DNA of 64,000 nt from Vibrio azureus. GTDB lineage: Bacteria > Pseudomonadota > Gammaproteobacteria > Enterobacterales > Vibrionaceae. This document shows positions 30,772-39,252 of this stretch, piece after piece. The position numbers were made by a program, and so were the translations under genes. The stretch spans positions 2,666,001-2,730,000 of the forward strand of contig NZ_CP018616.1 in assembly GCF_002849855.1 (NCBI RefSeq), written 5' to 3'. How positions within the stretch are numbered: the stretch's first letter is position 1; every line of letters begins with the position of its first letter. The notes beneath the pieces are model-generated. The model saw only the letters and a program-made list of their open reading frames with translations. It did not search any database and was not told the DNA's origin.

Positions 30772-31206
30772 TTAGTTCCTTACCCAAACTTCTTGCTGAC
30801 GTTGTACTTGTGCACTGCCCGAACCACATATAGCAATAGCGTTAACACGAAACAAAGATTCCTCTTCCGCTGTCCCAGCGTTAAACGATCCAATCAATGA
30901 ACAGCTCATTGTATTCAGTCGACAGTTTGTCCCTTGAGTCACATTGGGGACAGCTCCGCTGACAACAGAAGAACAGAGTTCACCCACATCGGGGGCTGAG
31001 ACATTCAAAGGATAAAGCTGCGTAAGCGCCCACTCATTTGCTGACTGAGCCATAAACCAAGCTTGTACCCCAAGAACATTGCGACTCAATGAGCTTTGAT
31101 TCGACCATCTCACCATCATTAAAGACGTCGCGAGATAGCCCATCACCAAGATGACGAATAACACCACAATTAAAATACTGCCTCTTGGTGCTGAGCTAGG
31201 GAACAT
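30772..31206 (-). CDS. mshP: MSHA biogenesis protein MshP (minor pilin-like)
   Basis: A 144-residue prepilin-like protein. The chosen start (31206, MFPSSAPRG) lies in the end of mshO with an 11-bp overlap; the longer frame would overlap by 74 bp. The leader ends in Gly before SILIVVLFVILVMG. Position 5 of the mature protein is not Glu, the hallmark of PilX/GspK-type tip minor pilins. Followed 6 bp later by mshQ. Confidence 0.85.
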   Translation of the reverse strand: MFPSSAPRGSILIVVLFVILVMGYLATSLMMVRWSNQSSLSRNVLGVQAWFMAQSANEWALTQLYPLNVSAPDVGELCSSVVSGAVPNVTQGTNCRLNTMSCSLIGSFNAGTAEEESLFRVNAIAICGSGSAQVQRQQEVWVRN

Positions 31207-31912
31207 TGAGCACTTGGATATCTTGCTGGTAAACACTGCGTTCTCCATCCTGTTCAAACTCCACATCAATGTGCACTAAACCACCACGTTGTAAGGTAGG
31301 CTCTAAGTAGTGCATACTGCTGACGGCCACATCTACATTATTCCCAATCGTGACACCATTGCGAGTCACTTGATTATTCTCAAAACAATAACGGACATTA
31401 GAATTTGGCCCGTAGACATAAAGACGGCTCGAGATAGAGTTTGCCGTCAAGCTACTCGCGCCATCGGGTATACGATAAACACCGTTATTCTTCACCAAAC
31501 CAGCAATAGAAAAATTTTGTGGCGAATTAGGTAATAAGTCGTCGTAACGACTAGGGCTAATCACCATCCTTAGCCCTGCAGGAATCTCATTTAAACTAGC
31601 AGGAGCATTACCTAAGAGAAACTCGATATCATTCAGAGCCAAGGTATAAAAGCCTGAATACTCAATTTCTACAAAAGCCAAGCAATTTGTACTCTCAGTT
31701 GGTACATAGAAACTATTGGGCACGGCATGACGTATTTCTCGAGACATTTTTTCTAATACAAATATGGCTTGAGTCTGTAAACGTTGACGCTCGACGGTAT
31801 CGACATAGCCGCTCATACCCAGCTTGGTATAGCCCGCAATCCCTAACATGATTACACTCCCAATGACAATGGTGATCACCATCTCCATAAGGGTAAAACC
31901 ACGTTCAATCAT
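31196..31912 (-). CDS. mshO: MSHA minor pilin MshO
   Basis: A 238-residue minor pilin with a very short leader MIERG and mature start FTLMEMVITIVIG (Glu5 present), a PilW-like size and position. Starts at the base where mshD ends (one-base overlap in TAATG-type arrangement), so translation is probably coupled. It should help start pilus assembly together with MshC, MshD and MshP. Confidence 0.9.
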   Translation of the reverse strand: MIERGFTLMEMVITIVIGSVIMLGIAGYTKLGMSGYVDTVERQRLQTQAIFVLEKMSREIRHAVPNSFYVPTESTNCLAFVEIEYSGFYTLALNDIEFLLGNAPASLNEIPAGLRMVISPSRYDDLLPNSPQNFSIAGLVKNNGVYRIPDGASSLTANSISSRLYVYGPNSNVRYCFENNQVTRNGVTIGNNVDVAVSSMHYLEPTLQRGGLVHIDVEFEQDGERSVYQQDIQVLNVP

Positions 31913-32481
31913 TAGTAATTTCCTCGAATTGCAACTAACGTCAGTGGTTGGGCGTAGCCTGCAAAGATAACCACTGTAATTTTTTTGTAATTGGTCACTT
32001 GTAAATAAGGAGCAGATGAATTCAGGTTGTCATAGACCACTGATACTTCTAAGCGAAAATTACGATACTTATCAGCACTACTTTCACCCAACACATCAGT
32101 AATATCGCCACGATCATTGCCTTGGCATTGAGATAACGTTTGCGGGGTTCCCCAGCAACCGATATAGTCATCGACATCATTAAATTGTGATGGGTTGCTC
32201 TCTCCAGAATCAGGGCCAAGTGCTTGAGGAGGAGTGCACACGCTTGTACCTTCCTCACAGCGAATACCACCACCATCACGATCACTATTTTGATCGAAAC
32301 TGCGCGCCATAATTTGTGACAGAAAACTTTGCGCCAACCCAACCGCACGGGTCTGATAAGAAGGCAACGCCGAGTCGCGAATTTGAGGCACCAAAAAAGA
32401 AGTAAAAGCAGCAATAGCAATCGCCATCAAGACAAGAGCAATGATCATCTCTACCAGTGTGATTCCCCACTGTTTTTTCAT
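31912..32481 (-). CDS. mshD: MSHA minor pilin MshD
   Basis: A 189-residue minor pilin with leader MKKQWG and mature ITLVEMIIALVLMAIA (Glu5 present). Two ATGs are possible, 32487 and 32481; AAGGGG lies 7 bases before the second and only 1 before the first, so I choose 32481. It overlaps the mshC stop. The periplasmic part has paired Cys residues. Confidence 0.88.
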   Translation of the reverse strand: MKKQWGITLVEMIIALVLMAIAIAAFTSFLVPQIRDSALPSYQTRAVGLAQSFLSQIMARSFDQNSDRDGGGIRCEEGTSVCTPPQALGPDSGESNPSQFNDVDDYIGCWGTPQTLSQCQGNDRGDITDVLGESSADKYRNFRLEVSVVYDNLNSSAPYLQVTNYKKITVVIFAGYAQPLTLVAIRGNY

Positions 32482-32963
32482 GAGCATGCCCCTTTTGAAA
32501 CATAACCTTGAGCGTTAATTTTCACTTCACACTGACCTGCCCCATGCGTGTTTTGAATTAAGATAGAAATACCCCCAGAGGCAACATTTAAAGGGTCCCC
32601 TAACAGGTTAAAGCGAATTGGGTTTTGAGCACCATTAAGAATGAATCGGGCTGTAGGGTCTTGCACTTTATCACTGCGTGTTTCTCTGACTTGAGTTGTA
32701 GCAGAACACGCCGCCACTGAACCTAAACAATCAGGGGCAACTTGAAGCTGGAAATAAGGTTCTTCACCCGAAATATTTGACTGCATTCGACTCACTTGTA
32801 CTTGACGAATCACCGAAATCGCTTGTTCTTGCAGTGCAAAAGGAGAAAAGCTGTCTTTACCAATAAAGCGGCTGAAGGCATAAAGTGACAAAATTGACAT
32901 CAGCACAATCACTAAGATCAGCTCCATCAAAGTAAAGCCATAGAAGGAACGCTGAGTTTGCAT
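32478..32963 (-). CDS. mshC: MSHA minor pilin MshC
   Basis: A 161-residue type IV minor pilin: leader MQTQRSFYG, mature FTLMELILVIVLMSILS with Glu5. Cys residues near the C-terminus (GQCEVKIN...GACS) would form the usual pilin D-loop disulfide. First of the tightly overlapping mshC-D-O-P-Q series, 84 bp after the small prepilin-like gene. Confidence 0.88.
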   Translation of the reverse strand: MQTQRSFYGFTLMELILVIVLMSILSLYAFSRFIGKDSFSPFALQEQAISVIRQVQVSRMQSNISGEEPYFQLQVAPDCLGSVAACSATTQVRETRSDKVQDPTARFILNGAQNPIRFNLLGDPLNVASGGISILIQNTHGAGQCEVKINAQGYVSKGACS

Positions 32964-33047
32964 AACCCACCTTTGTCAATGAGGAAGAGTCATTACTTAA
33001 TAAGGAACAAAAGCTTGTGTCTATGCAGAAATAATCAAAAACGGATA

Positions 33048-33287
33048 TTATTTAGATTCGTGCCACTTATCCGCATGCTCAAGTTCTTGCTCGATTTCAT
33101 CGTAAGTCGCTTTGTTGCTCAATGTCTCAGAGACATGCTCGGCTTTTTCTTTCGTCTGTTGCCATGTTTTTTCATAGGTTTCAGGTTCAAAGCTAATCCA
33201 CTTGGGCAGTACAATAAACCCCAAAACACCGAGCACAGCAAGTAACATCACCCATTCAATGGTACTCAGCCCTAATGATTTACGCAT
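33048..33287 (-). CDS. Small prepilin-like protein between mshA and mshC, unrecognised
   Basis: A 79-residue protein with a textbook class III leader: MRKSLG followed by LSTIEWVMLLAVLGVLGF, i.e. a Gly before the cleavage point and Glu5 in the hydrophobic helix. The mature protein would be about 73 residues: one N-terminal helix, then a short charged, probably helical tail (TYEKTWQQTKEKAEHVSE onward) with no Cys and no room for a pilin globular head. An upstream in-frame ATG (33302) would lengthen the leader to 11 and has no ribosome-binding site. The gene follows the mshA terminator. I do not recognise it; its place in the pilin series suggests a mini-pilin or assembly factor. Confidence 0.7.
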   Translation of the reverse strand: MRKSLGLSTIEWVMLLAVLGVLGFIVLPKWISFEPETYEKTWQQTKEKAEHVSETLSNKATYDEIEQELEHADKWHESK

Positions 33288-33307
33288 GTATCCATATTCC
33301 ATCGGTG

Positions 33308-33331
33308 AAAAAAGGCCAGTAATCTGGCCTT
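33308..33331 (-). terminator. Terminator immediately after mshA
   Basis: On the minus strand AAGGCCAG, loop ATTA, CTGGCCTT, then TTTTTTC: a compact intrinsic terminator 14 bp after the mshA stop. It would make the major-pilin transcript far more abundant than the minor pilin genes behind it, which must rely on readthrough. Confidence 0.85.
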
Positions 33332-33344
33332 AGTGAGATGTTGT

Positions 33345-33836
33345 TTAGCAGCCCTCATCAACAATGGTTGTTGTGGCAGCAGAAGAAGTTGAAGTTGCTT
33401 GGGTATAGGAAACATAACAGTTTCCTGCGGTGAGATTAGCCAACTGATTAGAAGCAAAGCCAGGCTCTAATGTGCCGCTGACAAACGTCGCTACTAACCC
33501 TGTGGCACCAGACGCTGCCAACGCCCAATCGGTCGTTAAACCGCTAACCGCATTCTCTAACCCCCCCTTACCCGCAATAGGATAACCATAGCCTGTCTCA
33601 ACGTTCTCAACTTCAACACCATCACCAGGCGCTGTTGTTTCAATACCATCAATCGCGGCTTTACCAAAAACAATGCCCGATGCACCTTCAATGGCCCCTT
33701 TTAAGCCCTGAAGTGACGCCTTTCTTGCATCCTCTTGTAAATTAAGGAAACGTGGCGCGGCCGTAACGGCAAGAATGCCTAGAATTACAATGACCACCAC
33801 CAGCTCAATTAGGGTGAAACCCGCTTGTTTTTTCAT
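33345..33836 (-). CDS. mshA: MSHA major pilin MshA
   Basis: A 163-residue type IVa major pilin. Leader MKKQAG, mature N-terminus [20 protein letters not shown] with Glu5, then [16 protein letters not shown] as in V. cholerae MshA. Two Cys (NCYVSY and the C-terminal DEGC) define the D-loop; the loop is Ser/Thr rich. The frame is open to 33935 but the start at 33836 is fixed by the leader and by AGGAGAG upstream. It is the only full-size pilin here: no mshB precedes it. A terminator follows directly. Confidence 0.94.
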   Translation of the reverse strand: MKKQAGFTLIELVVVIVILGILAVTAAPRFLNLQEDARKASLQGLKGAIEGASGIVFGKAAIDGIETTAPGDGVEVENVETGYGYPIAGKGGLENAVSGLTTDWALAASGATGLVATFVSGTLEPGFASNQLANLTAGNCYVSYTQATSTSSAATTTIVDEGC

Positions 33837-34323
33837 TCTGTACTCTCCTATCTCAGTCAGCATAACAATGACTGCAACCATAAATAATGGGTCAGATGAC
33901 CGCCTGGAATAAAAGCAAACGATAGCTTGCTGCAATAAACTTAAGAAAAGTGAACACTCACTACACTACTGAAATAAACGAATGGATTACCTTCATTAAG
34001 TAAGGTTCAAAACAAGCCAGCACGTTAACTTTAGCGGTAAACACCCCCAAAATAAGGCAACGTCACAAGGCTTATCTTTTCATTATACCGACACTCATTC
34101 TAATTCATAAAAACATGCTGTCAAAGTTTTCAAAAATTAATTTTTAAGCAATTATTACAGAGGGTTATAAAAATAAAAAACACACTAAAACAAGAGAAAA
34201 CAGCACAATTAAAACAAAAAAACTGCCCTTTCTGAGGCTTAGAATATGTAAAAAATAAATAAAAGATGGACATCAAATTAACAATAATTAAACATTTTCC
34301 TATTTTAGCGGCGAGAAAGCCTA
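33837..34323. other. 487-bp gap between mshG and mshA (no mshF or mshB seen)
   Basis: The known V. cholerae order has mshF and mshB here. No minus-strand frame of useful length with a pilin leader is present. The half next to mshG (about 34085-34320) is extremely AT-rich, as a promoter or decayed region would be. The half next to mshA should contain the mshA promoter, but I cannot assign -35/-10 boxes with confidence. Confidence 0.6.
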
Positions 34324-35547
34324 CTATCCTCCTTTGATGATATCCAACATTCCCCACATCGGTAGGAAGATCCCTAAGGCTAAAACCATCACCATTCCCG
34401 CTACAATCACCAAAAGTAATGGTTCAATTCTTGCCGTAAGCGTTTTTAGGTCATAGTCCACTTCTCGATCATAGAAATCAGAGACTTCTAGCAACAGTTC
34501 ATCAATTCGACCCGTTTCTTCACCCACTGCAATCATTTGTATTACCAAAGGCGTAAAAATTTGACTGTTAATCGCGGTCACCGAAATGGTACTGCCTGCT
34601 TCTATGGACAGCTTCATTTCCATTATTCGTCCTTCCAGAAACTTATTCCCTAATGACTCTGCCGCTAAAGCCAAAGCTTGATTCAAGGGGACACCAGATT
34701 TCAGCATTAAAGAGAAAGTGCGAGAAAATCGTGATAGTTGAGCACGATTGATGATACTTCCAACAATAGGAACTTTGAGACGAAATTTATCGAACATCTC
34801 TCTACCTTTTGCGGTCGCGAGCCAAGTTCGAAAAAGTAAGAATAATGCTGCTATGGCAAGGATTAAACCAACCCAGTACTCAACGAAAAAGTTGGACGTT
34901 GCCACTAAAATCCTTGTGGGTAGGGGGAGCTCGACACCAAAGCGAGTAAACATGGTTGCAAACTCTGGGATCACTAAAATATTCAATATAAACATAGCAA
35001 TCACAATAAAAATAATCACAAAGCTAGGGTAACGCATGGCTTCTTTGATGCGTTTGCGTGTCGCGAGTTCTTGTTCATAATAGATAGCCAATTGCATAAG
35101 GGCTTCATCTAACCGGCCAGTATTCTCACCCACGTTGATCATCGAGACAAATAAGTGGCTAAAGACATACCGATGAGATTGCATTGCCGCTGAAAGGCTT
35201 CCCCCATTGCTGAGCTCTGCGACCACATCCTCCAGTGCATCTTTTAATTGTTTATTATCACAATTTTGCAGTAAGCCCCTAATCGCACGCAATAAAGGCA
35301 CACCAGCTTTCGTCAAGCTAAACAATTGACGCGAAAATAAGATGATGACTTCTAGTGGAACCGCTGGTGAGAGCCATTTAGTCAAACTGATTGAGCTTAT
35401 CGACGTTTCTTTTATTAAGCTCAGGTTTAACGGAATAATGCCTTTGTGCATCAGCACTTCTGCGGCCGATTCCGAATTAACAGCATCGACTTTACCATTT
35501 ACAGCGGTGCCATCCAGTTTTCTTCCTTGATAACGAAAAGCGGCCAT
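34324..35547 (-). CDS. mshG: MSHA platform protein MshG (GspF/PilC family)
   Basis: A 407-residue inner-membrane platform protein with two T2SSF domains (about 70-195 and 275-395) and three transmembrane segments. Family motifs: FSRQLFSLTKAGVPLLRAI and its repeat FSRTFSLMLKSGVPLNQAL. It couples the MshE motor to pilin polymerisation. Begins 9 bp after the mshE stop. Confidence 0.94.
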   Translation of the reverse strand: MAAFRYQGRKLDGTAVNGKVDAVNSESAAEVLMHKGIIPLNLSLIKETSISSISLTKWLSPAVPLEVIILFSRQLFSLTKAGVPLLRAIRGLLQNCDNKQLKDALEDVVAELSNGGSLSAAMQSHRYVFSHLFVSMINVGENTGRLDEALMQLAIYYEQELATRKRIKEAMRYPSFVIIFIVIAMFILNILVIPEFATMFTRFGVELPLPTRILVATSNFFVEYWVGLILAIAALFLLFRTWLATAKGREMFDKFRLKVPIVGSIINRAQLSRFSRTFSLMLKSGVPLNQALALAAESLGNKFLEGRIMEMKLSIEAGSTISVTAINSQIFTPLVIQMIAVGEETGRIDELLLEVSDFYDREVDYDLKTLTARIEPLLLVIVAGMVMVLALGIFLPMWGMLDIIKGG

Positions 35548-35556
35548 GTCAGTTAC

Positions 35557-37281
35557 CTATATAAAAATGGGGTCGGTTGTACCTGAAGCACCACATTCTC
35601 CAAGTGCCATAACTTCCTCTAAACTCACCTTTCCTTGCAAAGCCAATTCCATCGCACAAGCCAGCAAAGGTTTGTAGCTGCTTGACCGCCTCGCCGCCTG
35701 AGAAAAGCCTACTGCATCATTTTTACGTAGTGCATCCATCATGTTTTGATCGAACTCGAGTATCTCAAAAACACCAATTCGCCCTCGATGCCCACTTAAA
35801 TTACAGTTTTGGCACCCTGTTCCTTTGATAAACCGAGCGTCGACTTGATTAGGGAAACGCCCTGCAAGCCATTGTTGCTGAGCAGCATCCAATTCCTGAT
35901 TAACTTGGCAATCTGGACAAATACGGCGCACAAGACGCTGAGCGACAACCGTTCGAACCGCACTTGCGACTAGATAACCAGGTGCCCCCATATCGATCAT
36001 GCGTAGCGCACTATCGATAGCATCGTTGGTGTGCAGTGTACTTAAAACCAAATGCCCCGTGAGTGCAGCTCGAAGGCCAATTTCCACCGTTTCCTGATCG
36101 CGCATTTCACCCACCAAAATAATGTCTGGGTCTTGGCGTAAAAATGTCCTCAGTACGCGAGAAAAAGTCAGATCAATCTTGCTGTTAATCTGTACTTGAG
36201 TAATGCGTGGTAACCGATATTCAACCGGATCTTCTACGGTAATGATTTTCTTACTGGCTTCATTTAACTCACTAAGTGCACCGTAAAGTGTGGTGGTTTT
36301 CCCTGATCCTGTCGGCCCTGTTACTAAAATCATTCCATGTGGGCGAGCAAGCTGCTTACGTAATCGAGCCAATAAATCCACCGGCAAGCCAGAGTCATCC
36401 AGTTTACGCAAGCTCGCCGATTGGTTGAGCAAACGCATCACAACCGACTCTCCATACTGACTTGGCAAAGTTGACATCCTGATATCAATCGATTGACCAC
36501 GGACTTTAATATTAAAACGCCCATCTTGCGGCAAGCGTTTTTCAGAAATATCTAAATGGGCCATCAACTTAAGCCGCAACACCAAAGCAGAAGCGATATT
36601 GACCTCATTTAGGATCGTTTCATGCAGCAGGCCATCAATCCTTTGGCGCAGGCGTAGTAAATGTTCGTCCGGCTCAATATGAATATCCGATGCTCCGACC
36701 TGAACGGCATCTTCAAACATCGAGTTCACCAGCTTAACAACCGTCACTTCTTCGCTATCCGCTTCATCAATACCATAACTGAAGATTTGATCACCCTGAC
36801 GTTCTGCTTGTAACTGCTCAGCAAAAGAAGCAATGTCTTTGGTACGACGATAATAACGATCAAAACTTTCCAGCAATTGCCTTTCAGGAGCAATAATAAA
36901 CTCGAGTTCATATTCACCAAGCAGGTTCATCAACGATTCTTGAGTAAAGAGATCGGCAGGGTCACTCATTGCCACACGCAGCATATTGCCGTTGCGTGCA
37001 AACACTAAAGCTCTCAAGCGCCGAGCATGAACTTCAGGTAGTAGGTGTACCGCGTCAGGGTCAACAGGCACACGATTAAGGTCAATCAACGGCAAACCTA
37101 ATTGCTGTGACAAAAACTCCAGCATTTGCTTTTCACTGATAGAGCCCAATTCAATGAGCACATCACCCAACTTTTGACCAGTATTATGTTGAGTTGCAAG
37201 TGCCTGCTTAATCTGTATTTCTGAAACAATGCCTTCTTCGACGAGAAGATCACCCAGTCTTTTCCTTAGCTGAATTTTCAT
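35557..37281 (-). CDS. mshE: MSHA pilus extension ATPase MshE, c-di-GMP-binding
   Basis: A 574-residue GspE/PilB-type hexameric ATPase. The N-terminus carries two copies of the MshEN cyclic-di-GMP motif (about residues 8-31 starting RLGDLLVEEG and 37-60 starting KLGDVLIELG), which in V. cholerae bind c-di-GMP and switch on pilus extension. Walker A is at 322-329 (GPTGSGKT); a Walker B/Asp box (DPDIILVGEMRD) and a tetracysteine zinc site (CPDC ... CQNC) follow. Its start overlaps the mshN stop by 4 bp. Confidence 0.95.
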   Translation of the reverse strand: MKIQLRKRLGDLLVEEGIVSEIQIKQALATQHNTGQKLGDVLIELGSISEKQMLEFLSQQLGLPLIDLNRVPVDPDAVHLLPEVHARRLRALVFARNGNMLRVAMSDPADLFTQESLMNLLGEYELEFIIAPERQLLESFDRYYRRTKDIASFAEQLQAERQGDQIFSYGIDEADSEEVTVVKLVNSMFEDAVQVGASDIHIEPDEHLLRLRQRIDGLLHETILNEVNIASALVLRLKLMAHLDISEKRLPQDGRFNIKVRGQSIDIRMSTLPSQYGESVVMRLLNQSASLRKLDDSGLPVDLLARLRKQLARPHGMILVTGPTGSGKTTTLYGALSELNEASKKIITVEDPVEYRLPRITQVQINSKIDLTFSRVLRTFLRQDPDIILVGEMRDQETVEIGLRAALTGHLVLSTLHTNDAIDSALRMIDMGAPGYLVASAVRTVVAQRLVRRICPDCQVNQELDAAQQQWLAGRFPNQVDARFIKGTGCQNCNLSGHRGRIGVFEILEFDQNMMDALRKNDAVGFSQAARRSSSYKPLLACAMELALQGKVSLEEVMALGECGASGTTDPIFI

Positions 37282-38381
37282 TGTGTGATCTCCTGCTGTT
37301 GCAAGTGATGTAACCGTTGGCGAATAAAATCTTGAGATTGATTTGAAATCCCCACTTTCCTTAATGCCGAAAGATACGAAGATCTGGCTTCCTTAAATTG
37401 ATTTTCCCGTTCCTGCTGAATCGCCAACCCTAACCACCAGCGAGCGTTCGCAGGCTGGCGCTGAACCAGTAAATGATAACTCTCTAATGCAACCGGGGTT
37501 TGCTTATTCTTTTGCGCTAGAATTGCTCGCATAGCTAAGTACTCTTGATTGGCTGCAGCTGGAAGATAAAGCAACGGACTTAATGCCGCTTCAGGTTGCT
37601 CCGTTCTCATTAACATTTTTGCCAAGGCTAAGCGCAGCTTTTGATTATCCATATCAAGCGAAATACCGGCTTGCAGTAACTCATACGCTTTACGGGTTTC
37701 ACCTTTGCCAAAATAAAGTGCTGCCAATTTTTGGCGTGCTTGTATATCTTGGGGTTGATGGCGAAGTACTTCGTGAAATGCCATCAAAGCCGCATCTAAT
37801 TCGTTCGCCTCAAGTGCTTTATCTGCTCGAAGGCGTGCTTTACGAGCAAGCTGTTGATGAGTCAGGCGCACCGGCTCCACGTGCATTGAACTCTCCTGCA
37901 CCCTCCCTATCAAAGAGGGCTCATTGACGGCAAGTGTCATCGTCACTGCTGGCGGAGAAGGCCTCATTGTTTGAGGTGGATTGATGGCACCCAAGATTTG
38001 ATTGGTGTCCTCTGATAACTCAGTTTGTTCTGTTTTATCTGCCTCTAGATGCTCGGTTGTTTTGACGTAAACCACCTCTTCAAATTTTGGCGTGACTTTA
38101 CTTGTTGGTGAACTTTGCTGCATGGGTTGTGCAGTTTTACCCTCTACTGCTCCAAAGGAATCACTGTTCACAATGGGAGTCATGTCTTGTTTGAAACCAT
38201 GGGAGCCTTGCGAAACAGCCCATCCCCCTAAAGCCAAACTCAGCAAAAAGCCTCCCATCAGCCACAACCAAGGTTTGCTCTTAGTAATACTGGGGATCTC
38301 AGCTTTCTCTAATTCAATCGACGAGCTTTTTTCACTAAGTTCTGATAACGCTTTGTTGATCGCACTCAAAGCTGACTCCAT
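37278..38381 (-). CDS. mshN: MSHA biogenesis protein MshN (TPR protein)
   Basis: A 367-residue protein with one N-terminal transmembrane segment (about 40-58), a Pro/Thr/Ser-rich linker and C-terminal tetratricopeptide repeats (about 185-360, e.g. ALMAFHEVLRHQPQDIQARQ). Probably a periplasmic scaffold or secretin pilotin-like factor. Start at the second possible codon (ATG 38381, MESALSAINKAL); it overlaps the end of mshM by 16 bp. Confidence 0.85.
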   Translation of the reverse strand: MESALSAINKALSELSEKSSSIELEKAEIPSITKSKPWLWLMGGFLLSLALGGWAVSQGSHGFKQDMTPIVNSDSFGAVEGKTAQPMQQSSPTSKVTPKFEEVVYVKTTEHLEADKTEQTELSEDTNQILGAINPPQTMRPSPPAVTMTLAVNEPSLIGRVQESSMHVEPVRLTHQQLARKARLRADKALEANELDAALMAFHEVLRHQPQDIQARQKLAALYFGKGETRKAYELLQAGISLDMDNQKLRLALAKMLMRTEQPEAALSPLLYLPAAANQEYLAMRAILAQKNKQTPVALESYHLLVQRQPANARWWLGLAIQQERENQFKEARSSYLSALRKVGISNQSQDFIRQRLHHLQQQEITQ

Positions 38382-39211
38382 CCCCAAAAAGTAGGGGTTT
38401 TAAATTTGGGTTTACATGCATCATAGGTATCATGAATGGCTAAGAACACATGTTGGTTTTTTAACTGGGTAGAATGGTCACTAAAGGCACTTAGAAGCGC
38501 TTTATGACTGATTTGATTCATCAGCCTAGGTATCCCCATCGCCGAACGCCAAATGGCTTTTTTCTGCTCCATCGAGAAGAGGTTTCCAGTGCTTCCTGCT
38601 TTGTCTAACCGATTATTAATGTACGCAACCCCTTCTTCTATAGAGAGAGAACGCAACTGGCAGTTAAAAGTAATTCGCTGGCGAAACTGACGCATGTCAT
38701 GTTGTTCCAATCGAATATCCAACTCTGGTTGGCCGAATAAGACCAGTTGAAGAAGTTTCTCCTGCCGCGTTTCTATGTTGCCAAGCAGACGCAGTGTCTC
38801 AAGTCCTTCAGAGGATAAAGCTTGTGCTTCGTCGACAATTAACACCGTTTTTTTCCCTTGACCGCGATGTTCGATCAGCTTGTCCTGAATAAGAGAAACC
38901 ACATTAAGACAATCAACATTGTTCAAACCAAGCTCTTGCGCGACGGCAAACTGTAATTGATTACCACTTAATATAGGATTAGGCAGGTAAACCAGTGCAA
39001 CATGTGGCTCAATGTGCTCCATTAACTTACGGCACACCATGGTTTTCCCAGTCCCAACTTCCCCTGTTACTTTAATCACTCCCTCTCCCATTTTCAGTGC
39101 AGCAATAATGGTCTGAATTGCCTCATAATGAGGTAGGAAACCCAAAAACATGTCGGTATTTGGGGTCAAAGAAAAAGGGGGGCTACTCAACCCAAAATGA
39201 GAGAGATACAT
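38366..39211 (-). CDS. mshM: MSHA biogenesis ATPase MshM (ExeA/GspA-like)
   Basis: A 281-residue AAA ATPase related to ExeA/GspA, with Walker A at 50-57 (GEVGTGKT) and Walker B LIVDEAQAL. In this family such proteins help place the secretin across the peptidoglycan. No peptidoglycan-binding domain follows the ATPase. 41 bp after mshL. Confidence 0.9.
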   Translation of the reverse strand: MYLSHFGLSSPPFSLTPNTDMFLGFLPHYEAIQTIIAALKMGEGVIKVTGEVGTGKTMVCRKLMEHIEPHVALVYLPNPILSGNQLQFAVAQELGLNNVDCLNVVSLIQDKLIEHRGQGKKTVLIVDEAQALSSEGLETLRLLGNIETRQEKLLQLVLFGQPELDIRLEQHDMRQFRQRITFNCQLRSLSIEEGVAYINNRLDKAGSTGNLFSMEQKKAIWRSAMGIPRLMNQISHKALLSAFSDHSTQLKNQHVFLAIHDTYDACKPKFKTPTFWGWSQL

Positions 39212-39252
39212 AATCGCATCACACCACTAATAGAACACCCATTTACCGTTTA

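Noticed and set aside
34130..34357. 75-residue frame after mshG as mshF
   Set aside because: It overlaps the mshG end in another frame, is made of AT-rich codons, and shows no leader or domain.
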